Shown: one piece after another, positions 16,301-24,383 of the stretch
Layout of the letters: each line of letters begins with the position of its first letter
How positions within the stretch are numbered: position 1 is the stretch's first letter
Assembly: GCA_958448555.1 (NCBI GenBank)
Contig: CAUDEL010000023.1
Span: forward strand, 1 to 43,147
From: Limiplasma sp958448555
Lineage (GTDB): Bacteria; Bacillota; Clostridia; Christensenellales; Aristaeellaceae
Length of the DNA stretch: 43,147 nucleotides
Direction of reading: 5' to 3'
Made by a program: the position numbers and the translations under genes
Notes under the pieces: model-generated
Seen by the model: only the letters and a program-made list of their open reading frames with translations
Database searches by the model: none
Told to the model about the DNA's origin: nothing

Positions 16301-16907
16301 GGTCTGGGCGGTGGACACCGGCGACAGCATCGAATCCACGCCCGCGCTGGATGTTGAGGAGGGCGATGTGGTTGCGATTTACACCGCCAACAACATCCTC
16401 AACGGCGGCAAGAACGGCATATGCACCATCCGCCGCCTCGACGCCCTTACCGGCGCGCAGGTCTGGGCCTATGAGGTGCCCGATCTGGCCTATGCCAGCA
16501 AGCGCGACATCGGCGTGTTCGCAAGCCCCGTCGTCGGGCAGGGCGCCATCCGCGATCTGGTGATCTTCACCGCCACCAACGATGAGGCGGGCGCGAAGGT
16601 GATCGCGCTGAACAAGGCCGACGGCACCGTCGTCTGGCAGACCGCGCTGGAGAGCGCGGCGCTGTCCAGCCCCGTGGCCATCTACAATGAGGATGGCGAC
16701 GCCTGGCTGATTCAGGCCGAGAGCAACGGAAAGATTCATCTCATGAACGCATCCGACGGCTCCATCCTGGATACGCTGACGCTCACGGCTTCCGAGGAGG
16801 GCGCCCAGCTGCTCATCGATGCCTCTCCCGCCGTCTATGGCAACCTCATGGTCATCGGCACCACGGGCAAAAATGCCGGCGGCGTGTACTGCATCAAGAT
16901 TGAGTAA
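13377..16907 (+). CDS. Large membrane-anchored PQQ-like beta-propeller protein with a disordered cytoplasmic N-terminus
   Basis: This 1176-aa protein starts at TTG 13377, which has AAGGAG 9 nt upstream. Residues 1-335 are low complexity, rich in Pro, Arg, Gln and Ala, with QPGQRPPQ duplicated. One membrane segment follows (about 340-360, MPIVIALVVVGALLCGICL) after an Arg-rich stop, placing the N-terminus inside. Outside come two related domains of about 100 residues (about 395-505 and 505-610), each with a pattern like SVTGLRIVDDLGN / DVTAVRVVDSYNT. Then comes a Pro-Thr-Ser linker (about 620-645) and a C-terminal PQQ/BamB-like propeller (about 655-1176) with repeated Ala-x-Thr-Gly and VWxxD/E blades. 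No enzyme residues are seen. A scaffold or cell-envelope role is likely. It lies 21 nt before plsX. Confidence 0.78.
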   Translation: MSDYYRNHNQSNDPFQPPHGGVEDEASWDMSPDAPGMPAWQQPGMMGGGFLEEDPAPFGAEMQHSGVPLFQDGMDFRTQGDDAPTRVARPIAQQMVNKRTTVGRSASPYERPAAPAPAPAPAGDAPQEAPAPRRRRSRVAERAQEASVEAPQYDPFEAGDSEVPPAPRAPRRAAVPGGRYTGARTAVPEGARSRTAAARDGEVPDREPSAQRPAQPARRPAQPQERRAMPQQPGQRPPQRPAPRQPGQRPPQPRQPMPPKGPRAMQQPAAAGQRMAQAELDGAALPRRQAMPGQQPARSVDEAFRRPTASVDRPRYDFEDDGQYVPEEEQPRRRGGVLMPIVIALVVVGALLCGICLPDWEGMGGGVGGVLAPVKSTLVGAFTSVKNMIIPEEDPIKSFSAAAADSTAPTQVIFAVQTAKSVTGLRIVDDLGNTVYDGVYSTDKEASGEVISNSNVLLWKPTCTIEEEYAGGFMAYARKQDGVESEGFPVAAPVSIAAPRVVAEPMQGFTCDTSVSAVPSQLTFTLTTSTDVTAVRVVDSYNTPVASMYLTDPQSENASVTESGEQRIWTLAATVESAYSGTYDAQYQMDGELNFTPSGMGVEVRLGSEPETEDEEEAEPTPSPTPSPTPSPSPTPSPTPSPTPVPTTSPLPDLSAEADPVALPDEIGLKATLYSGSKTMTEFTRERPINMLNAFTTTVGGSDYAGWRQAGVLTFRSGPLRQNAAYGTVDVQSSKLSIVWSQPVGSMKTNETTVYGVTAPGQPVIVKWPTELRQRMGIKDEMKDVTALKEVIVAGQDGYIYFYNLLTGEATRDPYELGAPSRSGLSVATNGTPILAVGQYNSRLANKTVKNGYHILNLLTNEEMRLIAGDGKEKSSNYTGFTGSALFDSNTGTMIVGGQNGVLYTAEFGAVKDTYNYQSNEVSLSETIQAYKTMAKGQDRTDTNINASVAVYNNYVYYGDIYGILQCVDLNTLTPVWAVDTGDSIESTPALDVEEGDVVAIYTANNILNGGKNGICTIRRLDALTGAQVWAYEVPDLAYASKRDIGVFASPVVGQGAIRDLVIFTATNDEAGAKVIALNKADGTVVWQTALESAALSSPVAIYNEDGDAWLIQAESNGKIHLMNASDGSILDTLTLTASEEGAQLLIDASPAVYGNLMVIGTTGKNAGGVYCIKIE
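14070..14132 (+). repeat. Two 24-nt direct repeats in the disordered region
   Basis: Identical 24-nt copies at 14070-14093 and 14109-14132 (period 39 nt) encode QPGQRPPQ twice. This marks a spot prone to in-frame expansion or loss. Confidence 0.8.
15235..15312 (+). repeat. Pro-Thr-Ser linker repeats
   Basis: Near-identical short units encoding PTPSP and SPTPSP alternate here, forming a surface-exposed spacer between the Ig-like pair and the propeller. Confidence 0.75.
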
Positions 16908-16928
16908 CACAAGAGGAGTTCATCCCAA

Positions 16929-17939
16929 ATGAAGATTTATCTGGATGCGATGGGCGGCGACAATGCGCCCAAGGCTCCGGCTGAGGGCGCGCGTGAAGCG
17001 CTGGAGCGCTTTTCGGAGCTGGAGATCGAGCTGGCAGGCCCCATGGATGCGGTCCGCGCGGCGGTGGAGGAAGCCTTTTCAGGGGCAGATCCCACCCTGC
17101 GCCAGCGCCTGACCCTCACGGATTGCCCCGAGGTCATCACCAACTGTGAGGCGCCGGTCATGGCCGTGCGCAAGAAAAAGCAGAGCGCCATCGTCGACGG
17201 TATGCTCAAGCTGCGCGACGGCGAGGTGGACGCCTTCGTCTCCGCCGGCTCCACGGGCGCCGTGCTCGCCGGCGGCATGTTCCGCCTGGGCCGCCTGCGC
17301 GGCATCGAGCGCCCGGCACTCGCGCCGCTTCTGCCAAACGGCAAGGGCTATTTCCTGCTCATCGACTGCGGCGCCAACGTGGACTGCCGCCCCGAGTACC
17401 TGCATCAGTTCGCCATGATGGGCAGCGCCTACATGCAGGGCATGCGCGGGTTGGAAAACCCCCGCATCGGCCTGGTTAACAACGGCGCGGAGGCTGAGAA
17501 GGGCTGCGCGCTCACCAAGGAGGCCTATGCGCTTCTGGAGGCCGACAAGCGACTCAACTTCGTGGGCAACGTCGAGGCGCGCGAAATCCCCCATGACCAG
17601 GCGGACGTGATCGTCTGCGACGGGTTTGTGGGCAACGTGATTCTCAAGTTCATGGAGGGCGTGGCAGGAACCCTGATGGGCATGATTAAGCGGGAGCTTT
17701 TGAGCGACACGCGCAGCAAGCTTGGCGCCCTGCTGGCAAAGCCCGCCTTTGGCCGCGTCAAGAAGGCCATGGACTACAGCGAGGTCGGCGGCGCGCCCCT
17801 TTTGGGCGTGCGAGGCAACGTCGTCAAGGCGCATGGCTCCTCCAGCGGCCACGCCCTGGCCTGCGCCATCGCCCAGGCGGTGAAAATGATCCAGGGCGGC
17901 GTGGTCGGGAAGATCGAGGCGCTTTTGCCCCGCGAATGA
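16929..17939 (+). CDS. plsX: Phosphate acyltransferase PlsX
   Basis: This 336-aa protein makes acyl-phosphate from acyl-ACP for phospholipid synthesis at the membrane surface. Family blocks: MKIYLDAMGGDNAPKA at the N-terminus, SAGSTGAVLAG, RPALAPLLP, LLIDCGANVDCRPEYL, GLVNNGAEAEKG, VEAREIP, DVIVCDGFVGNVILK and VVKAHGSSSG. The usual length is about 330 aa. It has GAGGAG upstream, follows the propeller gene closely and precedes acpP and rnc as in many Firmicutes. The fabD/fabG genes often found between plsX and acpP are absent. No FapR operator was recognised. Confidence 0.95.
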   Translation: MKIYLDAMGGDNAPKAPAEGAREALERFSELEIELAGPMDAVRAAVEEAFSGADPTLRQRLTLTDCPEVITNCEAPVMAVRKKKQSAIVDGMLKLRDGEVDAFVSAGSTGAVLAGGMFRLGRLRGIERPALAPLLPNGKGYFLLIDCGANVDCRPEYLHQFAMMGSAYMQGMRGLENPRIGLVNNGAEAEKGCALTKEAYALLEADKRLNFVGNVEAREIPHDQADVIVCDGFVGNVILKFMEGVAGTLMGMIKRELLSDTRSKLGALLAKPAFGRVKKAMDYSEVGGAPLLGVRGNVVKAHGSSSGHALACAIAQAVKMIQGGVVGKIEALLPRE

Positions 17940-18020
17940 CGTTTTGCCCGGGACATCGCTCCCGATGCAGATAAGGCGTATTCCGCCATGATTCTTTTGA
18001 ACGAACAGGAGGAAACAACC

Positions 18021-18248
18021 ATGGTTTTTGAAAAGGTACGCGACATGATCGCTTCCCAGCTTCAGGTGGACGCCTCCACCATCACCCGCGAGAGCCGCCT
18101 GGTGGAGGACCTCAAGGCTGACAGCGCCAACGTGATGGTGATGATCCTCGAGTTGGAGAGCGAGTTTGGCATCGAGGTCGAGGATGAGGTCATCCTGACG
18201 CTCAAGACCGTCGGCGACGTCGTGGATTACATCGAAAAGCACCAGTAA
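18021..18248 (+). CDS. acpP: Acyl carrier protein
   Basis: This 75-aa acidic four-helix carrier takes its 4'-phosphopantetheine on Ser35 in ADSANVM, a variant of the common DSLD. Helix II and the following segment (ELESEFGIEVEDE) are typical. The start at 18021 has AGGAGG 8 nt upstream; the frame is open to an earlier ATG at 17988 without a ribosome site. It carries acyl chains for fatty acid and phospholipid synthesis and supplies PlsX, which lies 81 nt upstream. Confidence 0.92.
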   Translation: MVFEKVRDMIASQLQVDASTITRESRLVEDLKADSANVMVMILELESEFGIEVEDEVILTLKTVGDVVDYIEKHQ

Positions 18249-18259
18249 CCCCGCGCCAA

Positions 18260-18289
18260 GCGCCCCCAGCGGCAGACCGTTGGGGGCGC
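18260..18289 (+). other. Hairpin between acpP and rnc
   Basis: A 13-bp stem with one G-T wobble (18260-18272 with 18277-18289) around a CAGA loop, with no U-run. It is probably a 3' stabiliser of the abundant acpP message and could be an RNase III target next to rnc. Confidence 0.5.
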
Positions 18290-18317
18290 CGCCATCCTGC
18301 CGGAAAGGAGCGTCCTT

Positions 18318-18977
18318 ATGCACAAATTGCAGCAGGCCCTCGGCTATGCTTTTAAAGATCCTTCCCATCTGCGCCTGGCGCTGACGCATCCCTCCACAAA
18401 GCTGCCCGACAACCAGCGCCTGGAGTTCCTGGGCGACGCGGTGCTGGAGTTTTGCGTCAGCGACATGCTCTATCGGAAATATCCCGACCTGCACGAGGGC
18501 GAGCTGACCGCCCGCCGTGCCGCGCTGGTGTGCGAACGCACGCTCAGCGCCGTGGCCCGCTCGCTGGAGCTGGGCCGCTATCTGCTCATGGGCCACGGCG
18601 AGGAGCAGACCGGCGGCCGCGAAAAGCCCAGCATCCTGGCCGACGCCATGGAGGCCGTGCTCGCCGCCGTCTATGTGGACGGCGGCTACGAGGCGGCGCG
18701 GGACGTCATCGGCGAGCTCTTTGCGCACGACGAGCGCCTCATCGCGTGGCGCGGCCAGGACGACAAAAGCGCCCTGCAGGAATACACCCAGGCCCATGGG
18801 CTGGACCTGCCGTGCTATGAGATCGTGGACCAGAGCGGGCCGGACCACGACCGCCGCTTCACCGCGCGGGTGAGCGTACAGGGCAGGGCCGTGGCCACGG
18901 GCGAGGGCAACAGCAAAAAGGCCGCCGAGCAGGCCGCCGCCAAGGCAGCGCTCAGGGCCTGCCGGGGAGATGCATGA
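18318..18977 (+). CDS. rnc: Ribonuclease III
   Basis: This 219-aa double-strand-specific endoribonuclease acts in rRNA processing and mRNA decay. The catalytic domain has LALTHPS, the signature NQRLEFLGDAVLE (36-48, with Glu and Asp metal ligands) and the second acidic set in LADAMEAVLAAVYVDGG. The double-stranded RNA-binding domain (about 146-215) begins DKSALQEYTQ and ends with GEGNSKKAAEQAAAKAAL. The stop overlaps the smc start (ATGA), so the two are translationally coupled. Confidence 0.95.
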   Translation: MHKLQQALGYAFKDPSHLRLALTHPSTKLPDNQRLEFLGDAVLEFCVSDMLYRKYPDLHEGELTARRAALVCERTLSAVARSLELGRYLLMGHGEEQTGGREKPSILADAMEAVLAAVYVDGGYEAARDVIGELFAHDERLIAWRGQDDKSALQEYTQAHGLDLPCYEIVDQSGPDHDRRFTARVSVQGRAVATGEGNSKKAAEQAAAKAALRACRGDA

Positions 18978-21900
18978 TGCGCCTGAGCAGATTGGAGATC
19001 TATGGCTTTAAATCCTTCGCCAGGCGTACGGAGATCGTCTTTCCGCAGAACGTGACGGGCATCGTGGGCCCCAACGGCAGCGGCAAGAGCAACATCGGAG
19101 ACGCCGTGCGCTGGGTGCTGGGCGAGCAGAGCGCCAAGATGCTGCGCGGCAACAACATGGCCGACGTCATCTTCAACGGCACCGAGAAGCGAAAGCCCCT
19201 CAACTACTGCGAGGTCACCCTCGTCTTTGACAACTCCGACCATCAGCTCCGCGCCGCCTTTGACGAGGTCAGCATTACCCGCCGCGTCTACCGCAGCGGC
19301 GACAGCGAGTACCTCATGAACGGCGCCGCCTGCCGCCTCAAGGACATCGTGGACCTGTTCCGCGACACCGGCGTGGGCAAGGAGGGCTATTCCATCATCG
19401 GCCAGGGCCGCATCGACGACATCCTCAGCCAGCGCAGCGAGGACCGCCGCGCCATCTTTGAGGAGGCGGCGGGCATCAGCCGCTTCCGCTCGCGCAAGGA
19501 GGAGGCCGAGGGGCGGCTGAAGCGCGCGGACGAGAACCTCGTGCGGGTGCTGGACGTGCTTGAGGAGCTGGAGAGCCATCTGACGCCGCTGAAGAAGCAG
19601 GCGGACACGGCGAGGGAATACCTGGCTTTGACCGACACGCTGCGCGAGATCGACGTGCGGCTGTTTTTGCTGCGCCACGGAAGGCTCTCCGGGCGGGAGA
19701 GCGAGGCGGAGCAGGCGCTTTTGCTGGTTGGCGACGCGGTGCGCGAGGCGGAGAAAAGCCTCGGGGAGCTGACCGCCCGGCGTCAGGAGGGCGAGCGGCT
19801 GGAGGAGGAGGCGCAGCGCGGGCTGAGCGAGGCGCACGACGCCCTGCTGGATCGCAACGACCGGCTGCATCAGGCCAGGGAGGCGCTCAGCGCCGTACAA
19901 AACCGCCTGCGCAGCGGAGCGGAGACGCTGGAGCGTCTGGAGGGCGAAAAGCAGAGCCTCAGCGCGCGCCTGCGACTGATCGAGGCCACCATGATCCAGA
20001 GCGACGGCGGGCTGAGCGAGGCGGAAAAGCTGCTTTCACAGGCCCGGGAGGCGCTGGAGGCGCGCAAGGCCGCGCATGCCCAGGCCACCGCGCGCGCTCA
20101 GGAGCTGGAGGACGAGCTCAGCGCGCACAAGGCGGACATGATGGAGCGCCTCAACCGCATGCACAGCGTGCAGACCTCCCAGGCGCGCCAGAGCGCCATG
20201 CAGCAGCAGATGAACACGCGCCGCGCCGAGATCGCGGGGCAACTTGAGGAGGAAGAGGCACGCAAGGAGGCGCTTTCGGCGGCGCTTGCAGAGGCGGAGG
20301 AAAACCTCCGCGCCGAGCAGGAGCGCCTGGACGGGTTGCAGGCCGGCTATGAGAGCTTCGAGCAGAGCACCAGGCAGCTTCTTGCGGACATCCTCTCCCT
20401 TCAGAAGCAGATGCAGGAGGATTTGCAGAGCGCCCGCGCCATGGATACGCGCCTGAGGACCCTCAAGGAGCTTCAGGACGGCTACGAGGGCTACCAGCAC
20501 GCGGTGAGAAACGCGCTCACCTATGCCCGGCGCGCCGGCCTCAAGGGCGTTCACGACGTGGTGGCCATGCTTTTGCAGGTGCCCCGCGAGTACGAGACGG
20601 CCATGGATATGGCCCTGGGCACCGCGATGCAAAACATCGTGACGGAAACCGAGCAGGACGCGAAGACCCTGATCGACTACCTGCGCAAGAACCGGCTGGG
20701 CCGGGCGACCTTTCTGCCGCTGAGCACCGTGCGCGGCCGCACGCTCACCCCGCGCGAGCGCGAGGTGCTCTCCATGCCCGGCTGCATCGGCGTGGCCAGC
20801 GAGCTGTGCGGCTATGACCCGCTGTACCGCGGCGTGGTGGAGAGCCTGCTGGGCCGCACGGTGGTGGCCCGGGACCTGGACAGCGGCATCGCCATCATGC
20901 GCGCGGGCGGGCATGCCTTCCGGCTGGTGACGCTGGAGGGCGATGTGATGCACTCCGGCGGCAGCATGACCGGCGGCAGCATCCAGCAAAAGGCGCAGAA
21001 CCTGCTGGGCCGCGAGCGCGAGATGAAGGAGCTGGCCGCGAAGCTGGAGGAAGTGACGCGGCGCGCCGAGGCGGCCCAGAAGCGCATCGCCGAGATGGAG
21101 AGCCGCCGCGCGGGCGAAAAGGAGCGGCGGCAGAGCGCGCAGTACGAGCTGCATCAGCAGGAGATCGCCGTCGCGCGCGACACCGAGCGGCTCAAGGCCG
21201 CGCAGGCCGACTGCGAGGCGCACGCCGTGCGGCTGGACACCATGCGCGCGGCCATCGAGCAGCTTGACGAGAGCCTGGCCCAGATCGCCCGGGAGCTCCG
21301 GCGCATCGAGGCCCAGGGCGCGCAGGAGGAGGGCGACACGGACGAGCTCAACGCCCGCACCGAGGCGCTCTCCCAGGCGCTGGACAAGGCCCGCCGCGGG
21401 CGCGAGCGCACGCAGGAGGCGCTGACGGACGCCATGCTCACCCTGCAAAACGCCGAGCACGACGTGGACCGCATCCGCCGCGACCAGAAGCGTCTGGCCG
21501 GCGACAGCGAGGCGTGCCGCGGGGAGCTTGCGACGCTGGAGCGCAGGCGCGCGCAGACGGAAGCGGAGCTTGAGCGGGCACGGCTGGACGAGGAGGAGGC
21601 CGGCGGGGCCATCGCCGCCTGCGAGCGTGAGGTGGAGGCCGCGCGCGCGCATGTGGACGAGATGGAGGAGCGGCGCGACAGCCAGCAGCGGGCGCTGCGC
21701 GAATTGCAGGGCGACATTGACGCCGCCCAGCAGCTCAGCGCGCACGAGACCGAGCGCATGCACCGGCAGGAGCTGGCGCTGGGCCGCATCCGCGCGGAGC
21801 TGAGCCAGCTGACGGACCGGCTGTGGAACACCTACGAGCTCAGCTACGCGGGGGCGCAGGAGGCGCTGGCGCAATACGATCAGAGGAAGGCAGGGGAAGC

Positions 21901-22579
21901 CGTCTCCGGCGGCGAACCCTTTGACGAGGCGGCCGCCGACGAGGAGGCGCGGCGCATCCGCGACCGCGTGCGCCAGATGGGCGCTGTCAACGTCGGCGCC
22001 ATCGAGGAATACGCGCAGATGCAGGAGCGCTTCACCCAGCTCGACGCGCAGAAAAACGACCTCGAGGCCGCCAAGAAGGACCTGGGCGCGCTCATCGCGC
22101 AGCTTCTGGAGCAGATGGAGACGGTCTTTGTCAGGCAGTTTTCCACCCTGCAGGGGTATTTTTCCCAGAGCTTCACCCGCCTCTTCGGCGGCGGGCGCGG
22201 GGAGATCAGCATGAGCGATCCCACCGATCCCCTCAACTGCGGCATCGAGATCATCGTCCAGCCGCCGGGCAAGAAGCGCCAGCTTCTCAGCCTCTTTTCC
22301 GGCGGTGAGCGCGCGCTGACCGCCATCGCGCTGCTCTTTGCCATGCTCAAGCTCAAGCCCACGCCCTTTTGCATCCTCGACGAGATCGAGGCCGCGCTGG
22401 ACGACGCCAACATCGGCTACTTCGCCGACTATCTCAAGGAGTTCAGCCGCGACACGCAGTTCATCGTCGTCACCCACCGCAAGGGCACCATGGAGCGCTG
22501 CGACACCCTCTTTGGCGTGGCCATGGAGGAGCGGGGCGTGAGCAGCATGGTCAGCGTCAACCTGACCGATTACGAATAA
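18974..22579 (+). CDS. smc: Chromosome segregation protein SMC
   Basis: At 1201 aa it has the normal length for bacterial SMC, the condensin ATPase that organises the chromosome with ScpA/ScpB. The N-terminal head has FKSFARRTEI and Walker A GPNGSGKSN (32-40), then the Q-loop region IIGQGRID. Long coiled coils (about 170-490 and 670-1010) flank the hinge (about 496-663, with GVHDVVAMLLQV and SGGSMTGGS). The C-terminal head has signature FSGGERALTAIALLFA (about 1107) and Walker B FCILDEIEAALDD. It is read from the rnc transcript with an ATGA overlap. scpA and scpB are not in the window. Confidence 0.96.
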   Translation: MMRLSRLEIYGFKSFARRTEIVFPQNVTGIVGPNGSGKSNIGDAVRWVLGEQSAKMLRGNNMADVIFNGTEKRKPLNYCEVTLVFDNSDHQLRAAFDEVSITRRVYRSGDSEYLMNGAACRLKDIVDLFRDTGVGKEGYSIIGQGRIDDILSQRSEDRRAIFEEAAGISRFRSRKEEAEGRLKRADENLVRVLDVLEELESHLTPLKKQADTAREYLALTDTLREIDVRLFLLRHGRLSGRESEAEQALLLVGDAVREAEKSLGELTARRQEGERLEEEAQRGLSEAHDALLDRNDRLHQAREALSAVQNRLRSGAETLERLEGEKQSLSARLRLIEATMIQSDGGLSEAEKLLSQAREALEARKAAHAQATARAQELEDELSAHKADMMERLNRMHSVQTSQARQSAMQQQMNTRRAEIAGQLEEEEARKEALSAALAEAEENLRAEQERLDGLQAGYESFEQSTRQLLADILSLQKQMQEDLQSARAMDTRLRTLKELQDGYEGYQHAVRNALTYARRAGLKGVHDVVAMLLQVPREYETAMDMALGTAMQNIVTETEQDAKTLIDYLRKNRLGRATFLPLSTVRGRTLTPREREVLSMPGCIGVASELCGYDPLYRGVVESLLGRTVVARDLDSGIAIMRAGGHAFRLVTLEGDVMHSGGSMTGGSIQQKAQNLLGREREMKELAAKLEEVTRRAEAAQKRIAEMESRRAGEKERRQSAQYELHQQEIAVARDTERLKAAQADCEAHAVRLDTMRAAIEQLDESLAQIARELRRIEAQGAQEEGDTDELNARTEALSQALDKARRGRERTQEALTDAMLTLQNAEHDVDRIRRDQKRLAGDSEACRGELATLERRRAQTEAELERARLDEEEAGGAIAACEREVEAARAHVDEMEERRDSQQRALRELQGDIDAAQQLSAHETERMHRQELALGRIRAELSQLTDRLWNTYELSYAGAQEALAQYDQRKAGEAVSGGEPFDEAAADEEARRIRDRVRQMGAVNVGAIEEYAQMQERFTQLDAQKNDLEAAKKDLGALIAQLLEQMETVFVRQFSTLQGYFSQSFTRLFGGGRGEISMSDPTDPLNCGIEIIVQPPGKKRQLLSLFSGGERALTAIALLFAMLKLKPTPFCILDEIEAALDDANIGYFADYLKEFSRDTQFIVVTHRKGTMERCDTLFGVAMEERGVSSMVSVNLTDYE

Positions 22580-22598
22580 GCGAAGGAGGCATCCTGTC

Positions 22599-23510
22599 AT
22601 GACGGAAAAAAAGGGCCTGTTCTCCCGCCTGCGGGAAGGGCTGTTCAAAAGCCGCGAGCACATGTCCGTGGCCATGGAGGCGGCCGTTCAGGACGACCGG
22701 CCCATTGACGAGGACTTCTATGACGACCTGCTGGACGCTTTGATCCTCAGCGACATGGGCGCGGCCTGCGCCACGGAGGCCATCGACCGCCTGCGTGAGC
22801 GCGTAAAGGCGGACCGCCTCCGCCGCGCGCCCGAGGCCAAGGAGGCGCTCAAGGGGATTCTGGTGGAGATGGTGGAGGTGGAAAAGCCCGTCCTGCACTG
22901 GCCCATGGTCGTGCTGATGGTGGGCGTCAACGGCGTTGGCAAGACCACCACGATCGGCAAGCTCGCCCTGCGCTTTCAGGGCCTGGGCCGCACCATCATC
23001 CTCTGCGCGGCCGACACCTTCCGCGCCGCCGCCGCCGAGCAGCTTCAGATCTGGGCCGACCGCGCACGCTGTCCCATCGTGCGGCACAAGGAGGGCGCCG
23101 ATCCCGCGGGCGTGGTCTTTGACGGCATCCAGGCCGCCAAGGCCCGAAGCGCCGATCTGCTCATCGTGGACACGGCGGGGCGGCTGCACAACAAAAAGAA
23201 CCTGATGGACGAGATGGAGAAGATGCGCCGCGTCATTGACCGCGAGTACCCCGAGGCCACGGTCCGCTGCCTGCTGGTGGTGGACGCCACCACCGGCCAG
23301 AACGGGCTTGCCCAGGCGCGCGCCTTCCGCGAGGCGGCGGGCATCAACGGCATCGTATTGACCAAGCTGGACGGCACGGCCAAGGGCGGCATCGCCTTCT
23401 CCATCGTGCGCGAGCTGGGCGTGCCGGTGATGTACGTGGGCGTGGGCGAGGGAATCGAGGATCTACAGTCCTTCAGCGCCCGGGAATTCGTGGACGCGCT
23501 GTTTGAATAA
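22599..23510 (+). CDS. ftsY: Signal recognition particle receptor FtsY
   Basis: This 303-aa SRP GTPase delivers ribosome-SRP complexes to the membrane translocon. It has a short N domain (1-95) and a G domain with GVNGVGKTTTIGKLA (about 107-121), DTFRAAAAEQL, VDTAGRLHNKKNLM, TTGQNG and TKLDGTAKGG. The long acidic A domain of enterobacterial FtsY is missing, as in many Firmicutes. It follows smc by 19 nt. The usual downstream ylxM-ffh pair is absent; a DUF975 gene follows instead. Confidence 0.95.
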   Translation: MTEKKGLFSRLREGLFKSREHMSVAMEAAVQDDRPIDEDFYDDLLDALILSDMGAACATEAIDRLRERVKADRLRRAPEAKEALKGILVEMVEVEKPVLHWPMVVLMVGVNGVGKTTTIGKLALRFQGLGRTIILCAADTFRAAAAEQLQIWADRARCPIVRHKEGADPAGVVFDGIQAAKARSADLLIVDTAGRLHNKKNLMDEMEKMRRVIDREYPEATVRCLLVVDATTGQNGLAQARAFREAAGINGIVLTKLDGTAKGGIAFSIVRELGVPVMYVGVGEGIEDLQSFSAREFVDALFE

Positions 23511-23531
23511 GCCCGGAAAGGAGAGGGACGC

Positions 23532-24383
23532 ATGGTTCTGGGACCGTTTTACTTCAAGCAAAAGGCGCGCGAGGCGCTCCGGGGCAACTGGCAAAACGCC
23601 CTTGTAATCACCTTTTTTTCCGGTATCTTTCTCACCCTCTGCGGCGTTTTGCAGACCCTGTGGCTGCCTGATCCGGTGCTTTACGCCAGCTATGGCCTCT
23701 ACGATCGCTTCTTTGAGGACCTCGCCGCCGTGACGCAGGGCAAATGGACGGTCATGGCCGTGGCCAACATCCTCACCCTGATGTTCTCGCCCGCGCTGGC
23801 CCTTGGCTGCAACCGCTACTTCCTGCGCCTGATTCGGAAAGAGGAGACGGGCGTCAGTGACGGCCTGCTGGGCCGCATGCGCATCTGGCCCAAGGCTCTG
23901 TGGCTGTATGTGCTCATGGGGCTGAGGATCTTCCTGTGGTCGCTGCTGCTGGTGGTGCCGGGCATCCTGGCCGCCATCCGCTACAGCATGGCGCCTTACT
24001 TCATGGCGCAGGACCCCGGAATAAGCGCCACGGAAGCCATCGAAAAGAGCAAACGCGCCATGGGCGAGATGAAGATGGCGTACTTTGTGCTGAGGCTGAG
24101 CTTCATCGGCTGGTCGCTTTTGGCGAACGTGGCGCAGATGCTGCTGTCCAGCTTTGGCGTCATCATCTCCCTCGTCGCCGCGCAGTTCATGCAGGTGGCC
24201 ATCACCGCGTACCTTAACGGCGCCTGCGCCGCGTTTTTCCTCACCGTTTCCAGCCAGTCCGGCATGAGCGACGCCCGGCGCGAAATGCGCCAGCACATGC
24301 GGCAGATGGGCATGGACGAGGACGCCATCAACCGGGCGGGCCTGGGGGATGAGCCCAGGGATGAGACGGAGGACGGGGAATGA
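23532..24383 (+). CDS. DUF975 family integral membrane protein
   Basis: This 283-aa protein has about five to six hydrophobic segments. The DUF975 pattern is clear: an amphipathic start with FKQKAREALRGNWQNALV, then VVPGILAAIRYSMAPYFMAQDPGISATEAIEKSKRAMGEMK, in which the membrane exit Pro and the re-entrant Ser/Lys motif are family features. The C-terminal tail is acidic and cytosolic. Function is unknown for the family. The gene follows ftsY by 21 nt and overlaps the next gene by ATGA. Confidence 0.8.
   Translation: MVLGPFYFKQKAREALRGNWQNALVITFFSGIFLTLCGVLQTLWLPDPVLYASYGLYDRFFEDLAAVTQGKWTVMAVANILTLMFSPALALGCNRYFLRLIRKEETGVSDGLLGRMRIWPKALWLYVLMGLRIFLWSLLLVVPGILAAIRYSMAPYFMAQDPGISATEAIEKSKRAMGEMKMAYFVLRLSFIGWSLLANVAQMLLSSFGVIISLVAAQFMQVAITAYLNGACAAFFLTVSSQSGMSDARREMRQHMRQMGMDEDAINRAGLGDEPRDETEDGE

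Noticed and set aside
13020..16910. A very long open minus-strand frame continuous with the GuaA-like gene and antisense to the propeller gene
   Set aside because: It is His/Gly/Arg-rich with no recognisable domain, mirrors the high-GC third positions of the plus-strand gene and lacks a ribosome site at its start; only the part from 13019 down is a real protein.
20036..22675. Long minus-strand open frame opposite smc
   Set aside because: Low-complexity Leu/Ala/Arg/His composition expected from the complement of a GC-rich coiled-coil gene; smc is unambiguous.
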